Origin: Chryseobacterium sp. ERMR1:04
GTDB lineage: Bacteria > Bacteroidota > Bacteroidia > Flavobacteriales > Weeksellaceae
Direction: 5' to 3'
NCBI RefSeq assembly: GCF_001297705.1
Contig: NZ_LIRF01000004.1
Location: 124,001-188,000 of the forward strand
Length of the DNA: 64,000 bases
Shown here: positions 27,899 to 37,585 of the stretch, one piece after another
Position numbering within the stretch: position 1 is the first letter of the stretch
How the letters are laid out: the number at the start of each line of letters is the position of its first letter
Notes under the pieces: generated by a model
Databases searched by the model: none
Seen by the model: only the letters and a program-made list of their open reading frames with translations
Told to the model about the DNA's origin: nothing
Position numbers and translations under genes: made by a program

Positions 27899-29167
27899 TT
27901 ACTGAATATCGACTACATACATTGTTCCTTTGTCTACCTTCCCTGTTTTAGGAAGAATTTTCGCTTTTGGGTTTCCATTTCCATCGTCTGTAACACCGAA
28001 ATCATCATCATTGAAAACTGCCAGTTTGTTATTTCCTAAATAAACAATTCCTTCAAACTTATCATGTTCATAACCTATCTTAGCGACCAAATCAACAGCC
28101 AACGTTTTGGAAACAGGTTTTAATCCTGCCGTGTTTATCTCATCCCAAGTAGATTGCTCAAGCGTTTTATTATTAATTTTCAACCCGTCAACCGCTGTAA
28201 GATCAGATCCGCTCACATCTGAAGCACCTGTTAAGTTTATTCTGTATACCTTTTTAGTTCCGCCTTGTGAACCGAAGTTTCCATCCCTTTCAATCACTAA
28301 AAATTCGGTGTTACTGATTGCTGTAATATCACAAACAGAATCTGACCCCCCTCCATTTTGTTTATATAAATATTGTTTCGTTTGCCCTGTTGCAAGATCA
28401 AAAGTTACAATTCTCGTTAATGTAGTATTCGTCGCTAAAGTTTTATTAGGAACATACATTGTAGATTGCATGGTGCCCACCAACATTTTCCCGTCCGGTG
28501 TCATACACATCCCTTCCATCCCTCTATTCGGTCTTCTTTTGGCTAAGACTGCCGGTAACTTTCTTGGTCCGGTATTGACTCCGATTGGGCTTATTCTTTC
28601 CAACTCTACTCCATCTGCGTTATAATGCACAATGTGAGGGCCGTATTCATCCGAAACCCAGAATGTGCCATCTGCCGCAGCGACAATACTTTCACTATCC
28701 AACCCATAATTATCCGTTGGCAATACATTTCCGGCAACATCATACGCCGTTTCCCCTGTACTTCCCATTCCAACAGGATTTGGACGACCTGAAATAGGCT
28801 GTCCTGAAGGATTTTTAAGTTTGATGTATTTAATCACTTCAATATTTCCTTGTGCATTGATCTTAAAATGCATAATCGTTGGCGTAAAATTAGGAACCAG
28901 AAATTTCACTCCACTTAAATAAGCTGTATTCGGGCCTCGGTCTGTAATGACATAGAATTCTCCTTTTCTTGTAGGATGTGCTGTAGCTCCAGAGCCAAAA
29001 CCTCCATTGATCACATCGATGCCATTTACCATTGCCAAAGTAGTGAACGGAAATTCCTGTGGAAGTTTAGAATAGTTGATATCCTGATTATCTACATTAT
29101 CATCATTATTATTGTTACAAGCCGCTAAAGCCATGAAGGCAAGAACTGGTAATAGGATTTTTTTCAT
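27899..29167 (-). CDS. Esterase-like activity of phytase family lipoprotein
   Basis: 422 residues. The lipoprotein signal has lipobox LAAC followed by an Asn/Asp-rich linker. The body is a propeller-like domain with the phytase-like esterase signature: GGFGSGATAHPTRKGEFYVITDRGPN, DSESIVAAADGTFWVSDEYGPHIV, NRGMEGMCMTPDGKML and KFEGIVYLGNNKLAVFNDDDFGV. Members are predicted to hydrolyse phosphoesters, but substrates are mostly unproven. It is probably surface or periplasmic. A single gene with its own terminator. Confidence 0.85.
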   Translation of the reverse strand: MKKILLPVLAFMALAACNNNNDDNVDNQDINYSKLPQEFPFTTLAMVNGIDVINGGFGSGATAHPTRKGEFYVITDRGPNTAYLSGVKFLVPNFTPTIMHFKINAQGNIEVIKYIKLKNPSGQPISGRPNPVGMGSTGETAYDVAGNVLPTDNYGLDSESIVAAADGTFWVSDEYGPHIVHYNADGVELERISPIGVNTGPRKLPAVLAKRRPNRGMEGMCMTPDGKMLVGTMQSTMYVPNKTLATNTTLTRIVTFDLATGQTKQYLYKQNGGGSDSVCDITAISNTEFLVIERDGNFGSQGGTKKVYRINLTGASDVSGSDLTAVDGLKINNKTLEQSTWDEINTAGLKPVSKTLAVDLVAKIGYEHDKFEGIVYLGNNKLAVFNDDDFGVTDDGNGNPKAKILPKTGKVDKGTMYVVDIQ

Positions 29168-29261
29168 AGTTACTTTTATGGCAGCGAAAGTAAGTACTGA
29201 ATGTAAACTGATCTTGAATGGAATGATAAATCTGTTTTAAATTTTGTTTATTATTTTTTTT

Positions 29262-29340
29262 AGGAGCTGTTTCCCGCTTTCCGTTGCAATCTTTTTTTCC
29301 AAAAAAGGATTTTCTCTGCAATCGGGGCTAGGGTTATAGG
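29262..29340 (-). repeat. Dispersed intergenic repeat, copy 2 (inverted)
   Basis: Reverse complement of the family at 11-90: on the minus strand it starts cctataaccctagccccgat and ends agcgggaaacagctcc. It lies upstream of the phytase-like gene. Confidence 0.8.
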
Positions 29341-29343
29341 AAT

Positions 29344-29600
29344 GGTGGCTTCGAGAGCCTCAGCCACCAGGGAATTTTTGTCGTTCTTTCTAAGTATAAC
29401 TTCACTATTAAGTAAGTATTTTTTTGTCATTCTGAAAGAATCTCCACAAAAGTTTTTTATAATTCGATCTCTATAAAATGAGTTTAGATTCCTCCGGAAT
29501 GACAAACTTTTTGGGTGATGAGAATGTACTATTAAAGGGATTTTGAGATTGCTTTACTTCGACAGGCTCAGCACAGGCTAGCTTCGCTCCTCCCAATGAA
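29344..29600. repeat. Composite intergenic repeat region
   Basis: Contains the inverted repeat GGTGGCT (29344-29350) / AGCCACC (29362-29368). A second, larger one has gtcattctgaaagaatct (29426-29443) facing agattcctccggaatgac (29486-29503). A cttcgacaggctcagcacaggctagcttcg segment follows. Such non-coding mosaics (GTCATTCYG..GAATCT types) are frequent between flavobacterial genes. No gene is seen. Confidence 0.6.
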
Positions 29601-29608
29601 CTAATAAA

Positions 29609-29633
29609 AAAACGCGCCAAGATTGACGCGTTT
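29609..29633 (-). terminator. Terminator of clpP
   Basis: A stem AAACGCG / CGCGTTT with a 10-nt loop and an A run on the plus side (U run in the minus transcript), 26 bases beyond the clpP stop. Confidence 0.75.
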
Positions 29634-29658
29634 CATTGTTTTATTTTTCAAAGAAAAA

Positions 29659-30348
29659 TTATTTCTTATCTTTCGTTGCTCTCTGTAAAACCTCATCTAC
29701 CATTCCGAAGTCTTTTGCTTCCGTAGAAGTCATCCAGTAATCTCTGTCAGACGCTTTTTCTACCCATTCGTATGATTGACCTGAATGTTCAGAAATAATG
29801 TCATATAATTCTTTTTTCAATTTCAACATTTCTCTTAAGTTGATCTCCATATCAGAAGCCACCCCTTGTGCACCTCCTGAAGGCTGGTGAATCATTACTC
29901 TTGAATGCTTAAGCGCAGAACGCTTACCTTTTTCTCCTGCCACCAATAATACCGCTCCCATTGAAGCTGCAATACCTGTACAGATAGTTGCTACATCAGG
30001 CTTAATGATCTGCATGGTGTCATAAATTCCTAATCCTGCATATACACTTCCTCCAGGAGAGTTGATGTAAATTTGGATGTCTTTTGAAGGATCTGAACTC
30101 TCCAAGAACAAAAGCTGTGCAGTTACGATATTAGCAACCTGATCATCAATTCCTGTTCCCAGGAAGATAATCCTGTCCATCATCAAACGAGAAAAAACGT
30201 CCATCTGAGCTACGTTCATTCTTCTTTCTTCCATGATGTACGGTGTAAGATTGGTTGGACCATACATTCCCATATACTGATCGGTAGCAAGACCGCTGTT
30301 TCCTAAATGCTTTACAGAGAAATCTCTGAATTCTTTTTTAATGTCCAT
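29659..30348 (-). CDS. clpP: ATP-dependent Clp protease proteolytic subunit
   Basis: Serine protease that forms a tetradecameric chamber with a ClpX/ClpA-type ATPase. 229 residues. The catalytic serine is in GIAASMGAV, the histidine in MIHQPSGG, and the third residue is in the SDRDYWMTSTEAKDFGMVD region. The N-terminal ~30 residues (MDIKKEFRDFSVKHLGNSGLA) are the propeptide-like extension usual in this phylum. It starts 55 bases after dnaG on the same strand, so it is possibly cotranscribed. No clpX follows here. Confidence 0.96.
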   Translation of the reverse strand: MDIKKEFRDFSVKHLGNSGLATDQYMGMYGPTNLTPYIMEERRMNVAQMDVFSRLMMDRIIFLGTGIDDQVANIVTAQLLFLESSDPSKDIQIYINSPGGSVYAGLGIYDTMQIIKPDVATICTGIAASMGAVLLVAGEKGKRSALKHSRVMIHQPSGGAQGVASDMEINLREMLKLKKELYDIISEHSGQSYEWVEKASDRDYWMTSTEAKDFGMVDEVLQRATKDKK

Positions 30349-30403
30349 ATTTCTATTCGTATTATTTAAAATTTATTTGAGATTTAAATTACAACTATTA
30401 TTC

Positions 30404-32380
30404 CTAAAATTTTATAGGACTTTTTGTCACAGGCGACCAGCCTATTTTTTCAATAATCTGCTTAGAGAAGTCGTTTAGCATCATGATTTTCTTGATCGCA
30501 TCAAAATACTTTTCCGGATTGGTGTCACGATATTCTTCAAGATCTGCTGTCGTTTGCTTGATCATCACATGAATGTAATAATATTTGTGAATTAAGATGT
30601 TATTTTCCACTTCTTCAGCAATGTGATCTCCCATATTGGGTGGAAATATATTTCGGGTAGCCCAATCACTCAATTCATTAGGGTGCATCAAAGCGTCTGC
30701 TACTTTTAAGGTAATATCTGCATCCATCAACGTGATAAAAAAACTTCCTGATCTTAATTCATCATGTTCAATACCTTCTTTGATGTTATTGATGATCTTT
30801 TGATTGGTTTCTATCTGGAATTCATACTGTTCTTCTTCAAAATGATTAAGAATTTCCTCAATTACCGTTACTTCATATTCTTCATTCTTGTCATTTTCTC
30901 TGTGCAGAACCACATCACCGAACATCAACATCGTGTCAATCAGTTTATTTTCCTGATGAAGAATATTAAACTGTATAGAATCTACTTCCTTTTCAGGTTT
31001 CGGTACAATTTCTAACTTCGTAGGCTTCTGCTCTTTCTGTTGCTGAACATGTTGCGTCTGATTTTGCGTAACCTGTCTTTGAACATCAAGTTCATTAAAC
31101 AAACTCTGCTCGGACAATCCGAATTTATTGGATACTTCTTTAAGATAAACCTCTCTTTTAAGCGCATTTTGTACAAAAGAAACCGATTTTACGATATTCC
31201 TGATGGCGTCTGCTTTCTTGATCGGATCACTTCCGGCATCTTTTAAAAGAATTTCTGCTTTAAAATCAATAAAATCCATCGCTTCATTTTCGATGAATTT
31301 TTCAACATAATCCTGCGGATGTTTTCTGGCAAAAGAATCAGGGTCATCACCTTCCGGGAATAAAAGAACACGAATGTTCATCCCTTCCGTCAGCAACATA
31401 TCAATACTTCGGAAACTCGCTTTGATTCCCGCATTATCTCCATCAAAAAGAATCGTTACATTTTCCGTCAATCTTTTGATAAGCTTAATTTGCTCCGTCG
31501 TTAAAGAAGTTCCTGAACTTGCCACAACATTTTCGATACCCGACATATGAAGTGAAATCACATCCATATATCCTTCCACCAAAAGACAGATGTTTTTTCT
31601 CGAAATCGCCTGTTTTCCTTGGTTTAATCCATATAAAACATTAGATTTATGATAAATTTCAGTTTCAGGCGAGTTGAGATATTTCGCTGTTTTGACATTA
31701 TTTCTAAGAATTCTAGCCCCAAAACCAAGCACCCTGCCCGAAAAACTATGAATGGGGAAAATTACCCTTTCACGGAAACGGTCGATTCCTGCAGGAGAAT
31801 TTTCAGGAAAAATAGAAAGTCCCGATTTCTCTAAAATTTCTTTCGCATATCCTTTCTCTAAAGCAAAAGCGGTAAAAGCATTTTTCTTTTCAGGAGAATA
31901 TCCCAATTGGAATTTTTTGATGATATCATCCTTTAGTTCACGCTCTTTAAAATAGGCTAAACCAATTGATCTCCCTTCATCTACCTCCCAAAGAAAATTT
32001 TGATAATAATCATTCGCTATTTCATGGATCTTATAGAGTACATCTCTTTCAGACTGGGCATTTTTTGCTTCTTCTGAATATTCACGCTGATCTTCTTCAA
32101 TTTCAATCCCGTATTTTTTTGCTGCGTGGCGAAGTGCTTCAGGATAGGTAAAGTTTTCGATTTCCATTAAAAAAGAGATCGCTGTCCCTCCTTGCCCACT
32201 GGAAAAATCTTTCCAAATCTGCTTACTCGCCGAAACTACAAAACTGGGTGTTTTTTCCTCATGGAACGGACTGAGTCCTTTATAATTAGACCCTGCCCTC
32301 TTCAACTGCACATATTCACCCACAATCTCTTCTACTCTGATCGTGGAGAATATTTTATCTATGGTCTGTTTAGAAATCAT
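30404..32380 (-). CDS. dnaG: DNA primase
   Basis: Makes RNA primers for replication. 658 residues. The N-terminal region aligns with the CHC2 zinc ribbon (YKGLSPFHEEKTPSFVVSASKQIWKDFSSGQGG), but the cysteines normally present (CPFH, CFGCGEGG) are replaced by Ser or Asp; only the His remains, so zinc binding is unlikely. The catalytic TOPRIM core follows: LVEGYMDVI, SSGTSLT and FDGDNAG. A Gln-rich linker at about 435-455 leads to the C-terminal helicase-interaction part. The loss of zinc ligands appears to be a lineage trait rather than damage, since the surrounding frame is intact. Confidence 0.95.
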   Translation of the reverse strand: MISKQTIDKIFSTIRVEEIVGEYVQLKRAGSNYKGLSPFHEEKTPSFVVSASKQIWKDFSSGQGGTAISFLMEIENFTYPEALRHAAKKYGIEIEEDQREYSEEAKNAQSERDVLYKIHEIANDYYQNFLWEVDEGRSIGLAYFKERELKDDIIKKFQLGYSPEKKNAFTAFALEKGYAKEILEKSGLSIFPENSPAGIDRFRERVIFPIHSFSGRVLGFGARILRNNVKTAKYLNSPETEIYHKSNVLYGLNQGKQAISRKNICLLVEGYMDVISLHMSGIENVVASSGTSLTTEQIKLIKRLTENVTILFDGDNAGIKASFRSIDMLLTEGMNIRVLLFPEGDDPDSFARKHPQDYVEKFIENEAMDFIDFKAEILLKDAGSDPIKKADAIRNIVKSVSFVQNALKREVYLKEVSNKFGLSEQSLFNELDVQRQVTQNQTQHVQQQKEQKPTKLEIVPKPEKEVDSIQFNILHQENKLIDTMLMFGDVVLHRENDKNEEYEVTVIEEILNHFEEEQYEFQIETNQKIINNIKEGIEHDELRSGSFFITLMDADITLKVADALMHPNELSDWATRNIFPPNMGDHIAEEVENNILIHKYYYIHVMIKQTTADLEEYRDTNPEKYFDAIKKIMMLNDFSKQIIEKIGWSPVTKSPIKF

Positions 32381-32681
32381 GGTGTAAAAATAAGGAATAA
32401 GTTTTTTATTATGACGAGAAACTAAAAATAGACAGCTCTATTATTTATGAATTATTAAACAGAGGCAACCCATAAAAAGATTACAATTATCGAGAAAACC
32501 AATCCCAACTATAGATATTATTAATAATACACATATATGTCATTTTTATTATGCATCATTAAAATACGAATATAAAAGATATATGTAACTAAATTTACAA
32601 TAAACAAAAACATAAACATTTATATATGACTTAAAAATAAACAAAACACAAAATATTAATTCATTCACAATTTATTATCTA

Positions 32682-34466
32682 ATGAAAAAAAACACAATTT
32701 TAAAAAAATGGGTATTTCTATTTATTTTCTTTATTGCAACATCTAATTATTATACCCAAGTCATTACAGAGACACAAAATCCTTATTCCTTAGGAACCAC
32801 AAACGAGTTTTTAAAACAAATACAAGCACAATTAGCAACAATATCTAAAAACAATCCAGAAATAAAACTACCCTTACCTCATTCAGAAACACTTCATGCA
32901 AAAGTAAATTACCTAAAAGAAAGATCTTCCTCTGAGATACAACTCGAAGGAGAGATATTGGGCAGAGCATCAGGAAGCTTCAGCCTTGTCATAAAAGATA
33001 AAAAATTAGAAGGAAGACTCATCTTTTTAAAAGACAAAAAAGCATACACTTATTATTCTGACAACAATGAAGAAGCTTTTATTAAAGAAGATAATATAAA
33101 CAACATCATTTGTACAGATTTTATCAGACCTTCAAATTCCTAAATACAGGAAAAGAGAAAATATTCACGCAAGAACACAAAGAATATTGATATCGCTAAC
33201 CTCCAAAGTCTTCCAGGAGCAGCGGGTTGTTTATTATTAGATTTTGACGGGCATTACCTTCCTGCAGGTAGCGGTTGGAATGCAGGAAACCCTATCAATG
33301 CCGCTCCTTCAGGAATGAATAGTGATGAAATTCTAGAAGCCTGGGAAATTACTGCAGAAGACTTTCGTGCATTTAATCTCAACGTTACCACTAATGAAGC
33401 TGTCTTTAATACTTATCCGCAAAATAAAAGAAGGAGATGCGTTGTCACAACCACCGATACCGCTTATCCAGGAGGAGCAGGTTTCGCACTGGTGAATAAT
33501 TTCTCTTCCTTTTCAGATTTACCATGCTGGGCCTTCACTTCAGGAGCAGGCACTTACGGAAAATACATAGGTGAAATTTTATCTCACGAATTTGGACACA
33601 CCTTAGGCTTAAGACACGACGGACAAAACCAATACACCTATTATAGTGGACATGGAAACTGGGCCCCGATTATGGGAGCAGGTTACTACAGAAATGTAAC
33701 CCAATGGAGCAAAGCAGAATACACCAATGGAACAAATCATCAGGACGATCTTGCTATCATCACAAGCATAGCTAATGGCGTTGGTTACAGAGTAGATGAT
33801 CATGGAAATACATCCGCTACAGCAACGCCACTTGTTGTTTCAGGGCAACAGGTTTCTGGTTCTCAAAACCAAGGGGTTATTGGATATACCGATGATATAG
33901 ATCTCTTTAGCTTTACAACAAGCGGAGGAAATGTAAAACTCAATATACAGGCAACGGAAAGACATAGTAATCTGCTCTTAAAAGTTGATCTATACAATGA
34001 AAAGAATACTTTAATGGGTACTTATACCGGGGATCCCAGGAATCTTAGTATTCCCATAAGTATTAATACAGCCCTAAATCCGGGAAAATATTACGTGGCA
34101 GTCTCAGGCATTGGGGAAGGAACTCCTGACACTGGATATACAAGCTATTCTTCATTAGGAATTTACAGCATATCAGGATTCATCCCATCATCAGCTCCTT
34201 TTTTGACAGCAATAGATAAGCATCAAGACCATAAAATCAGGGGCTACCCCAACCCTGTCATCGATGAACTAACGATAGAAACAGAATCTAATGATCACTT
34301 CGATATTCAGATTTCTAATTCTTCTGGGTTAATGATATATCAAACAGCACTAACAAGTAATTATTTAAAAATTCCGTTTTCCGATAAACCGGCAGGACTC
34401 TATCTCATTACAATAAGAAATAGAACCACCCAAAAAGAAAATACTTTTAAAATAATTAAAAAATAA
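32682..34466 (+). pseudogene. Secreted metzincin metalloprotease with T9SS sorting domain, internal stop
   Basis: A signal peptide and a prodomain-like region (32682-33140) are followed, in the same frame, by a TAA at 33141-33143. The frame continues without another stop: NIDIANLQSLPGAAG, LLLDFDGHYLP, the zinc motif HEFGHTLGLRH, the Met-turn-like APIMGAG, and a C-terminal type IX secretion sorting domain (GYPNPVIDELTI ... KPAGLYLITI). Only one stop separates the halves; CAA to TAA would explain it. The downstream part has its own ATG at 33315 but would lack a signal peptide. It could be a genuine nonsense mutation or a base-call error. Intergenic 32381-32681 shows only AT-rich sequence. Confidence 0.8.
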
Positions 34467-34525
34467 TTCAACCCAAAAGCGGTTTTCCAAAAACAGGAAG
34501 ATCGCTTTTTATGCTAAATTTTATC

Positions 34526-34533
34526 TATTTTTG
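34526..34533 (+). promoter_or_regulatory. Candidate -7 box (TATTTTTG) for tsaE
   Basis: Exact TANNTTTG match, 24 bases before the tsaE ATG. Confidence 0.5.
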
Positions 34534-34557
34534 AGGTCGAATTACTATTCATAAAAA

Positions 34558-34965
34558 ATGAATTATACCATACATACTATCGAAGACTGGCAGGAAATAG
34601 TGAACAACATTATTCCTGAAATGAAACATCCTATTCTTTTACTAAAAGGAAATTTAGGAGCAGGAAAAACAACATTCACTCAGTTTTTACTTAAAAACTT
34701 AGGAAGCTCGGATGAAGTAAACTCTCCTACTTATTCTATTGTTAATGAATACAATACACCCAAAGGGAAAATCTTTCATTTTGATCTGTATCGTTTAAAA
34801 AGTATTGAAGAAGTGTATGACATTGGTATTGAAGAATATCTGGACAATGCTTTTTTATGCATTATAGAATGGCCTGAAGTGTATGAAGATGAGTTGTATG
34901 GACTTAACTACCACACAATGAGTATTGTGAACACAGGCGAAGAAAGAGAAATCACATTCGACTAA
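34558..34965 (+). CDS. tsaE: tRNA threonylcarbamoyladenosine biosynthesis ATPase TsaE
   Basis: ATPase partner of TsaB/TsaD in making t6A37 of ANN-decoding tRNAs. 135 residues. Walker A is GNLGAGKTTFTQ at about 36-47; SPTYSIVNEY and FHFDLYRL (Walker B-like), and a CIIEWPE motif complete the family pattern. The length is normal. It stands immediately upstream of the alanine dehydrogenase gene, an arrangement seen in related genomes, but with its own promoter box. Confidence 0.95.
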   Translation: MNYTIHTIEDWQEIVNNIIPEMKHPILLLKGNLGAGKTTFTQFLLKNLGSSDEVNSPTYSIVNEYNTPKGKIFHFDLYRLKSIEEVYDIGIEEYLDNAFLCIIEWPEVYEDELYGLNYHTMSIVNTGEEREITFD

Positions 34966-34973
34966 ATATTATG

Positions 34974-34981
34974 TATCTTTG
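34974..34981 (+). promoter_or_regulatory. Candidate -7 box (TATCTTTG) for alanine dehydrogenase
   Basis: Exact TANNTTTG match, followed by T-C, 57 bases before the ATG at 35039. Confidence 0.55.
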
Positions 34982-35038
34982 TCACATAAATTCAATCATC
35001 AAATAATTATCTGTAAGACATAATTTATTTTAAAAAAA

Positions 35039-36232
35039 ATGAGTACTACACATATTTTTACTCCATTTACTGAAGAAGAATTAATGCCGCAAGAAGAAAA
35101 GTTGGAGGTTATTAAAAAAGGAAAACAATTCAGTATTGGTATTCCTAAAGAAACCTGTCTTCATGAAAGAAGAACATGCATCACACCAGATGCCGTACAG
35201 GTATTGGTAGAGCACGGCCATGAGATCATCATTGAATCAGGAGCCGGACAAGGTTCATTTTTTACAGATTTACAGTATTCTGAATCAGGAGCAAGAATAA
35301 CAAATGATCCCAAAGAAGCTTTCACGCAGGATCTTATTCTAAAAATAAACCCTCCTACAGAAGACGAAATAGATTATATGAAACCGAATACCTATTTGGT
35401 ATCGGCGCTTCAGATTAATTTAAGGGAGAAAGCGTATTTCTTAAAATTAGCAGAGAAAAAAATCAACGCTATTGCTTTTGAATTTATCGTTGATGAATAT
35501 AAGCAATTGGCATTAGTACGATTGGTAGGTGAAATTGCAGGAACCGTTTCAATCTTATACGCTTCTGAATTATTAGCATTATCCAACGGATTAATGTTAG
35601 GAGGAATCACAGGAGTTCGACCTTCTGAGGTTCTTATTTTGGGCGCAGGAATCGTAGGCGAATTCGCAACCAAAGCCGCCATCGGTCTGGGTGCCAGCGT
35701 AAGAGTTTTCGATAATTCGTTATCAAAATTAAGAAGGCTTCACAGCATTGTTGACAGCCGAGTTCCGACTTCCATTATTGATCCGAAGGAATTAAGCAAA
35801 GCATTACGACGTGCAGATGTAGTAATTGGTGCTCTTCCAAGATTAAATATGCAACCTATCGTTACCGAAGACATGGTAATGAAAATGAAAAAAGGCAGCG
35901 TAATCATCGATATCACAATCGATAACGGAAAAGTAATTGAAACATCTGAGCTTACCACCATGGAAAATCCTTACATTATTAAACATGGTGTAATCCATTG
36001 CGGACTTCCGAACCTGACTTCAAAAATGCCAAGAACAACCACAAAAGCAATCTCAAACTTTTTCCTTTCTTACATTTTAAATTACGATGAAGAAGGTGGT
36101 TTTGAAAATATGCTGACCCGCAAAAATGAAATGAAGCAGAGTTTATATATGTATAAAGGAAGGCATACTAAAAAAGTAATCTGCGACCGTTTCGGACTTA
36201 CTTATCACGATATCAATCTTTTAATTTTCTAA
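35039..36232 (+). CDS. ald: Alanine dehydrogenase
   Basis: NAD-dependent interconversion of alanine and pyruvate plus ammonia. 397 residues of the AlaDh/PNT family. The N-terminal domain has IGIPKETCLHERRTCITPDAV with the substrate Arg and Lys region. The Rossmann dinucleotide loop is LGAGIVGEFATKAAIGLGA at about 200. A family block IDITIDNGKVIETS and KHGVIHCGLPNLTSKMPRT follow. The N-terminal extension of about 30 residues is typical of the flavobacterial form. The stop overlaps the next ATG by one base. Confidence 0.92.
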   Translation: MSTTHIFTPFTEEELMPQEEKLEVIKKGKQFSIGIPKETCLHERRTCITPDAVQVLVEHGHEIIIESGAGQGSFFTDLQYSESGARITNDPKEAFTQDLILKINPPTEDEIDYMKPNTYLVSALQINLREKAYFLKLAEKKINAIAFEFIVDEYKQLALVRLVGEIAGTVSILYASELLALSNGLMLGGITGVRPSEVLILGAGIVGEFATKAAIGLGASVRVFDNSLSKLRRLHSIVDSRVPTSIIDPKELSKALRRADVVIGALPRLNMQPIVTEDMVMKMKKGSVIIDITIDNGKVIETSELTTMENPYIIKHGVIHCGLPNLTSKMPRTTTKAISNFFLSYILNYDEEGGFENMLTRKNEMKQSLYMYKGRHTKKVICDRFGLTYHDINLLIF

Positions 36233-36603
36233 TGAAAAAGCTTAAGTTTTATATGGTTGGTCTTATTCCAGGACTAATTATTGTATTTTTTATATTAAAC
36301 AAAAAAGGAGCAAGCTGCAGCGGTTATTTACCCAATAGCCGTGTGATTGCAGAAACTCTTTCTAAAGATTTTAAGTATTCTGACAGTTTCAAAAGTGAAA
36401 TGAGTACCTACAAAATCAACGAAAAATTCTTAAAAGACGAAATCATTACCAATGGTACCATAGATTTTGACAGAAGTCATGCTCAACAAAAACCATGTCC
36501 TGATTATTTGTTGTTTTACCCAAAAGAAAACCCAACGTACGAGGTTACATTTGAAAAATGTGAAGAAATTGTAACGCTGAATTCTTTGAAGAAATTGAAA
36601 TAG
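36232..36603 (+). CDS. Hypothetical membrane-anchored protein
   Basis: 123 residues. One hydrophobic segment (FYMVGLIPGLIIVFFILN) near the N-terminus anchors a small soluble domain. It contains a Cys pair region (GASCSGYLPNSRV) and KPCPDYLLFYP, suggesting a conserved disulfide. The family is not recognised. It starts inside the ald stop codon (TAATG), so it is translationally coupled to alanine dehydrogenase. Confidence 0.75.
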   Translation: MKKLKFYMVGLIPGLIIVFFILNKKGASCSGYLPNSRVIAETLSKDFKYSDSFKSEMSTYKINEKFLKDEIITNGTIDFDRSHAQQKPCPDYLLFYPKENPTYEVTFEKCEEIVTLNSLKKLK

Positions 36604-36739
36604 ATTTTCTTAAAGCAAATTATATCGAAAGAACTTTGTAACCTTTGCGCTAAAATTCAATGTAGAGACGCTTCGGCTCCGCTCAGCATGACATCACTAA
36701 TACTAGGCGTTAAAAAATAACCAAAATACATTACAACTA

Positions 36740-37585
36740 ATGGATGGCAATTACTACATGATTCATGATTACCTGATATTCATTGGAGTATTTGCTATTT
36801 TCTTTTTTGTAACGGTGGGGATTTATTTGTTTAGTCAGAATCAAAAATTCAAACAGAAAAATACGAAACTGATTGAAACCAATAAACTGATCGAACAAAG
36901 ATTAAACGAGGTTCAGTTAGAACATATCGGTACAAAACTGAACCCTCATTTGTTTAAAAACATCCTAAATTCGGTTCAGTCCCATGCCTATCAAACATAT
37001 ATGTCATTGGATAAACTAGCCAATGTTCTTGATTATATTCTATACGCAACACATAAAAAACCAAAGAGAACATATATGTCATTGGATAAACTAGCCAATG
37101 TTCTTGATTATATTCTATACGAAAGCAACAATAAATTTGTAAGTCCAAAGGAAGAACTTACTTTTGCTTTGAGCTTAATTGAAATCAATAAAATAAAAAT
37201 CAATCCACTTTTCGACTTTAGAATTAAATCTAAAATTGATAAATCGGATGAAATTTTTGAAGAGAAAGTTTTCGCGCCTCTTATTACGGTTGATCTTATT
37301 GAGAATGCTTTTAAACATACCGATTTCTTAGCACAGGATTCTTTTATTTCCATTCAATTAGAATTGGAAGACAGGATTTTCACCATGAAAGTGAGCAATA
37401 AAGCTTCGTTAAAGAATGTGTTGGAAAAAGAAAAAAGCGGATTTGGAAGCCAGTCTTTAGATCAAAGATTAAAAATGATCTACAACAATTATTATCAGCT
37501 TACTAAAAGTTCAAAAAACGGTATCTTCACAGCCGAATTGGTAATTAATTTAGGTGAATTCTATGATAAAGTGCGTTATTCTTGA
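36740..37585 (+). CDS. Sensor histidine kinase (LytS/His_kinase type) with a 25-codon duplication
   Basis: 281 residues. A single membrane segment (LIFIGVFAIFFFVTVGIYLF) is followed by a coiled stretch and the His_kinase box KLNPHLFKNILNSV, where H is the predicted phosphoacceptor. An HATPase region has LIENAFKHT and GFGSQSLDQRLK. Right after the box, YMSLDKLANVLDYILY appears twice, separated by nine residues. This 75-bp in-frame insertion is of the same type as the lesions in ilvE and the oligopeptidase, so the real protein is probably 256 residues. The gene overlaps the response regulator by 23 bases. Confidence 0.88.
   Translation: MDGNYYMIHDYLIFIGVFAIFFFVTVGIYLFSQNQKFKQKNTKLIETNKLIEQRLNEVQLEHIGTKLNPHLFKNILNSVQSHAYQTYMSLDKLANVLDYILYATHKKPKRTYMSLDKLANVLDYILYESNNKFVSPKEELTFALSLIEINKIKINPLFDFRIKSKIDKSDEIFEEKVFAPLITVDLIENAFKHTDFLAQDSFISIQLELEDRIFTMKVSNKASLKNVLEKEKSGFGSQSLDQRLKMIYNNYYQLTKSSKNGIFTAELVINLGEFYDKVRYS
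36994..37121. repeat. 53-bp direct duplication with noisy filler in the kinase gene
   Basis: 36994-37046 and 37069-37121 are identical. The 22-bp filler caacacataaaaaaccaaag.. resembles, with gaps, the sequence after the second copy (caacaataaa...ccaaaggaagaac). Offset 75 bp, frame preserved. Confidence 0.85.

Noticed and set aside
29344..29600. Insertion sequence remnant
   Set aside because: Inverted segments are present, but there is no transposase fragment and no target duplication; it fits common intergenic repeat mosaics better.
36655..36715. Repeat fragment cttcggctccgctcagcatgac upstream of the kinase
   Set aside because: Only a short partial match to the intergenic mosaic type; too little to call a feature.
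36954..37148. Minus-strand frame with an internal protein repeat
   Set aside because: The repeat is only the antisense view of the 53-bp duplication in the kinase gene.
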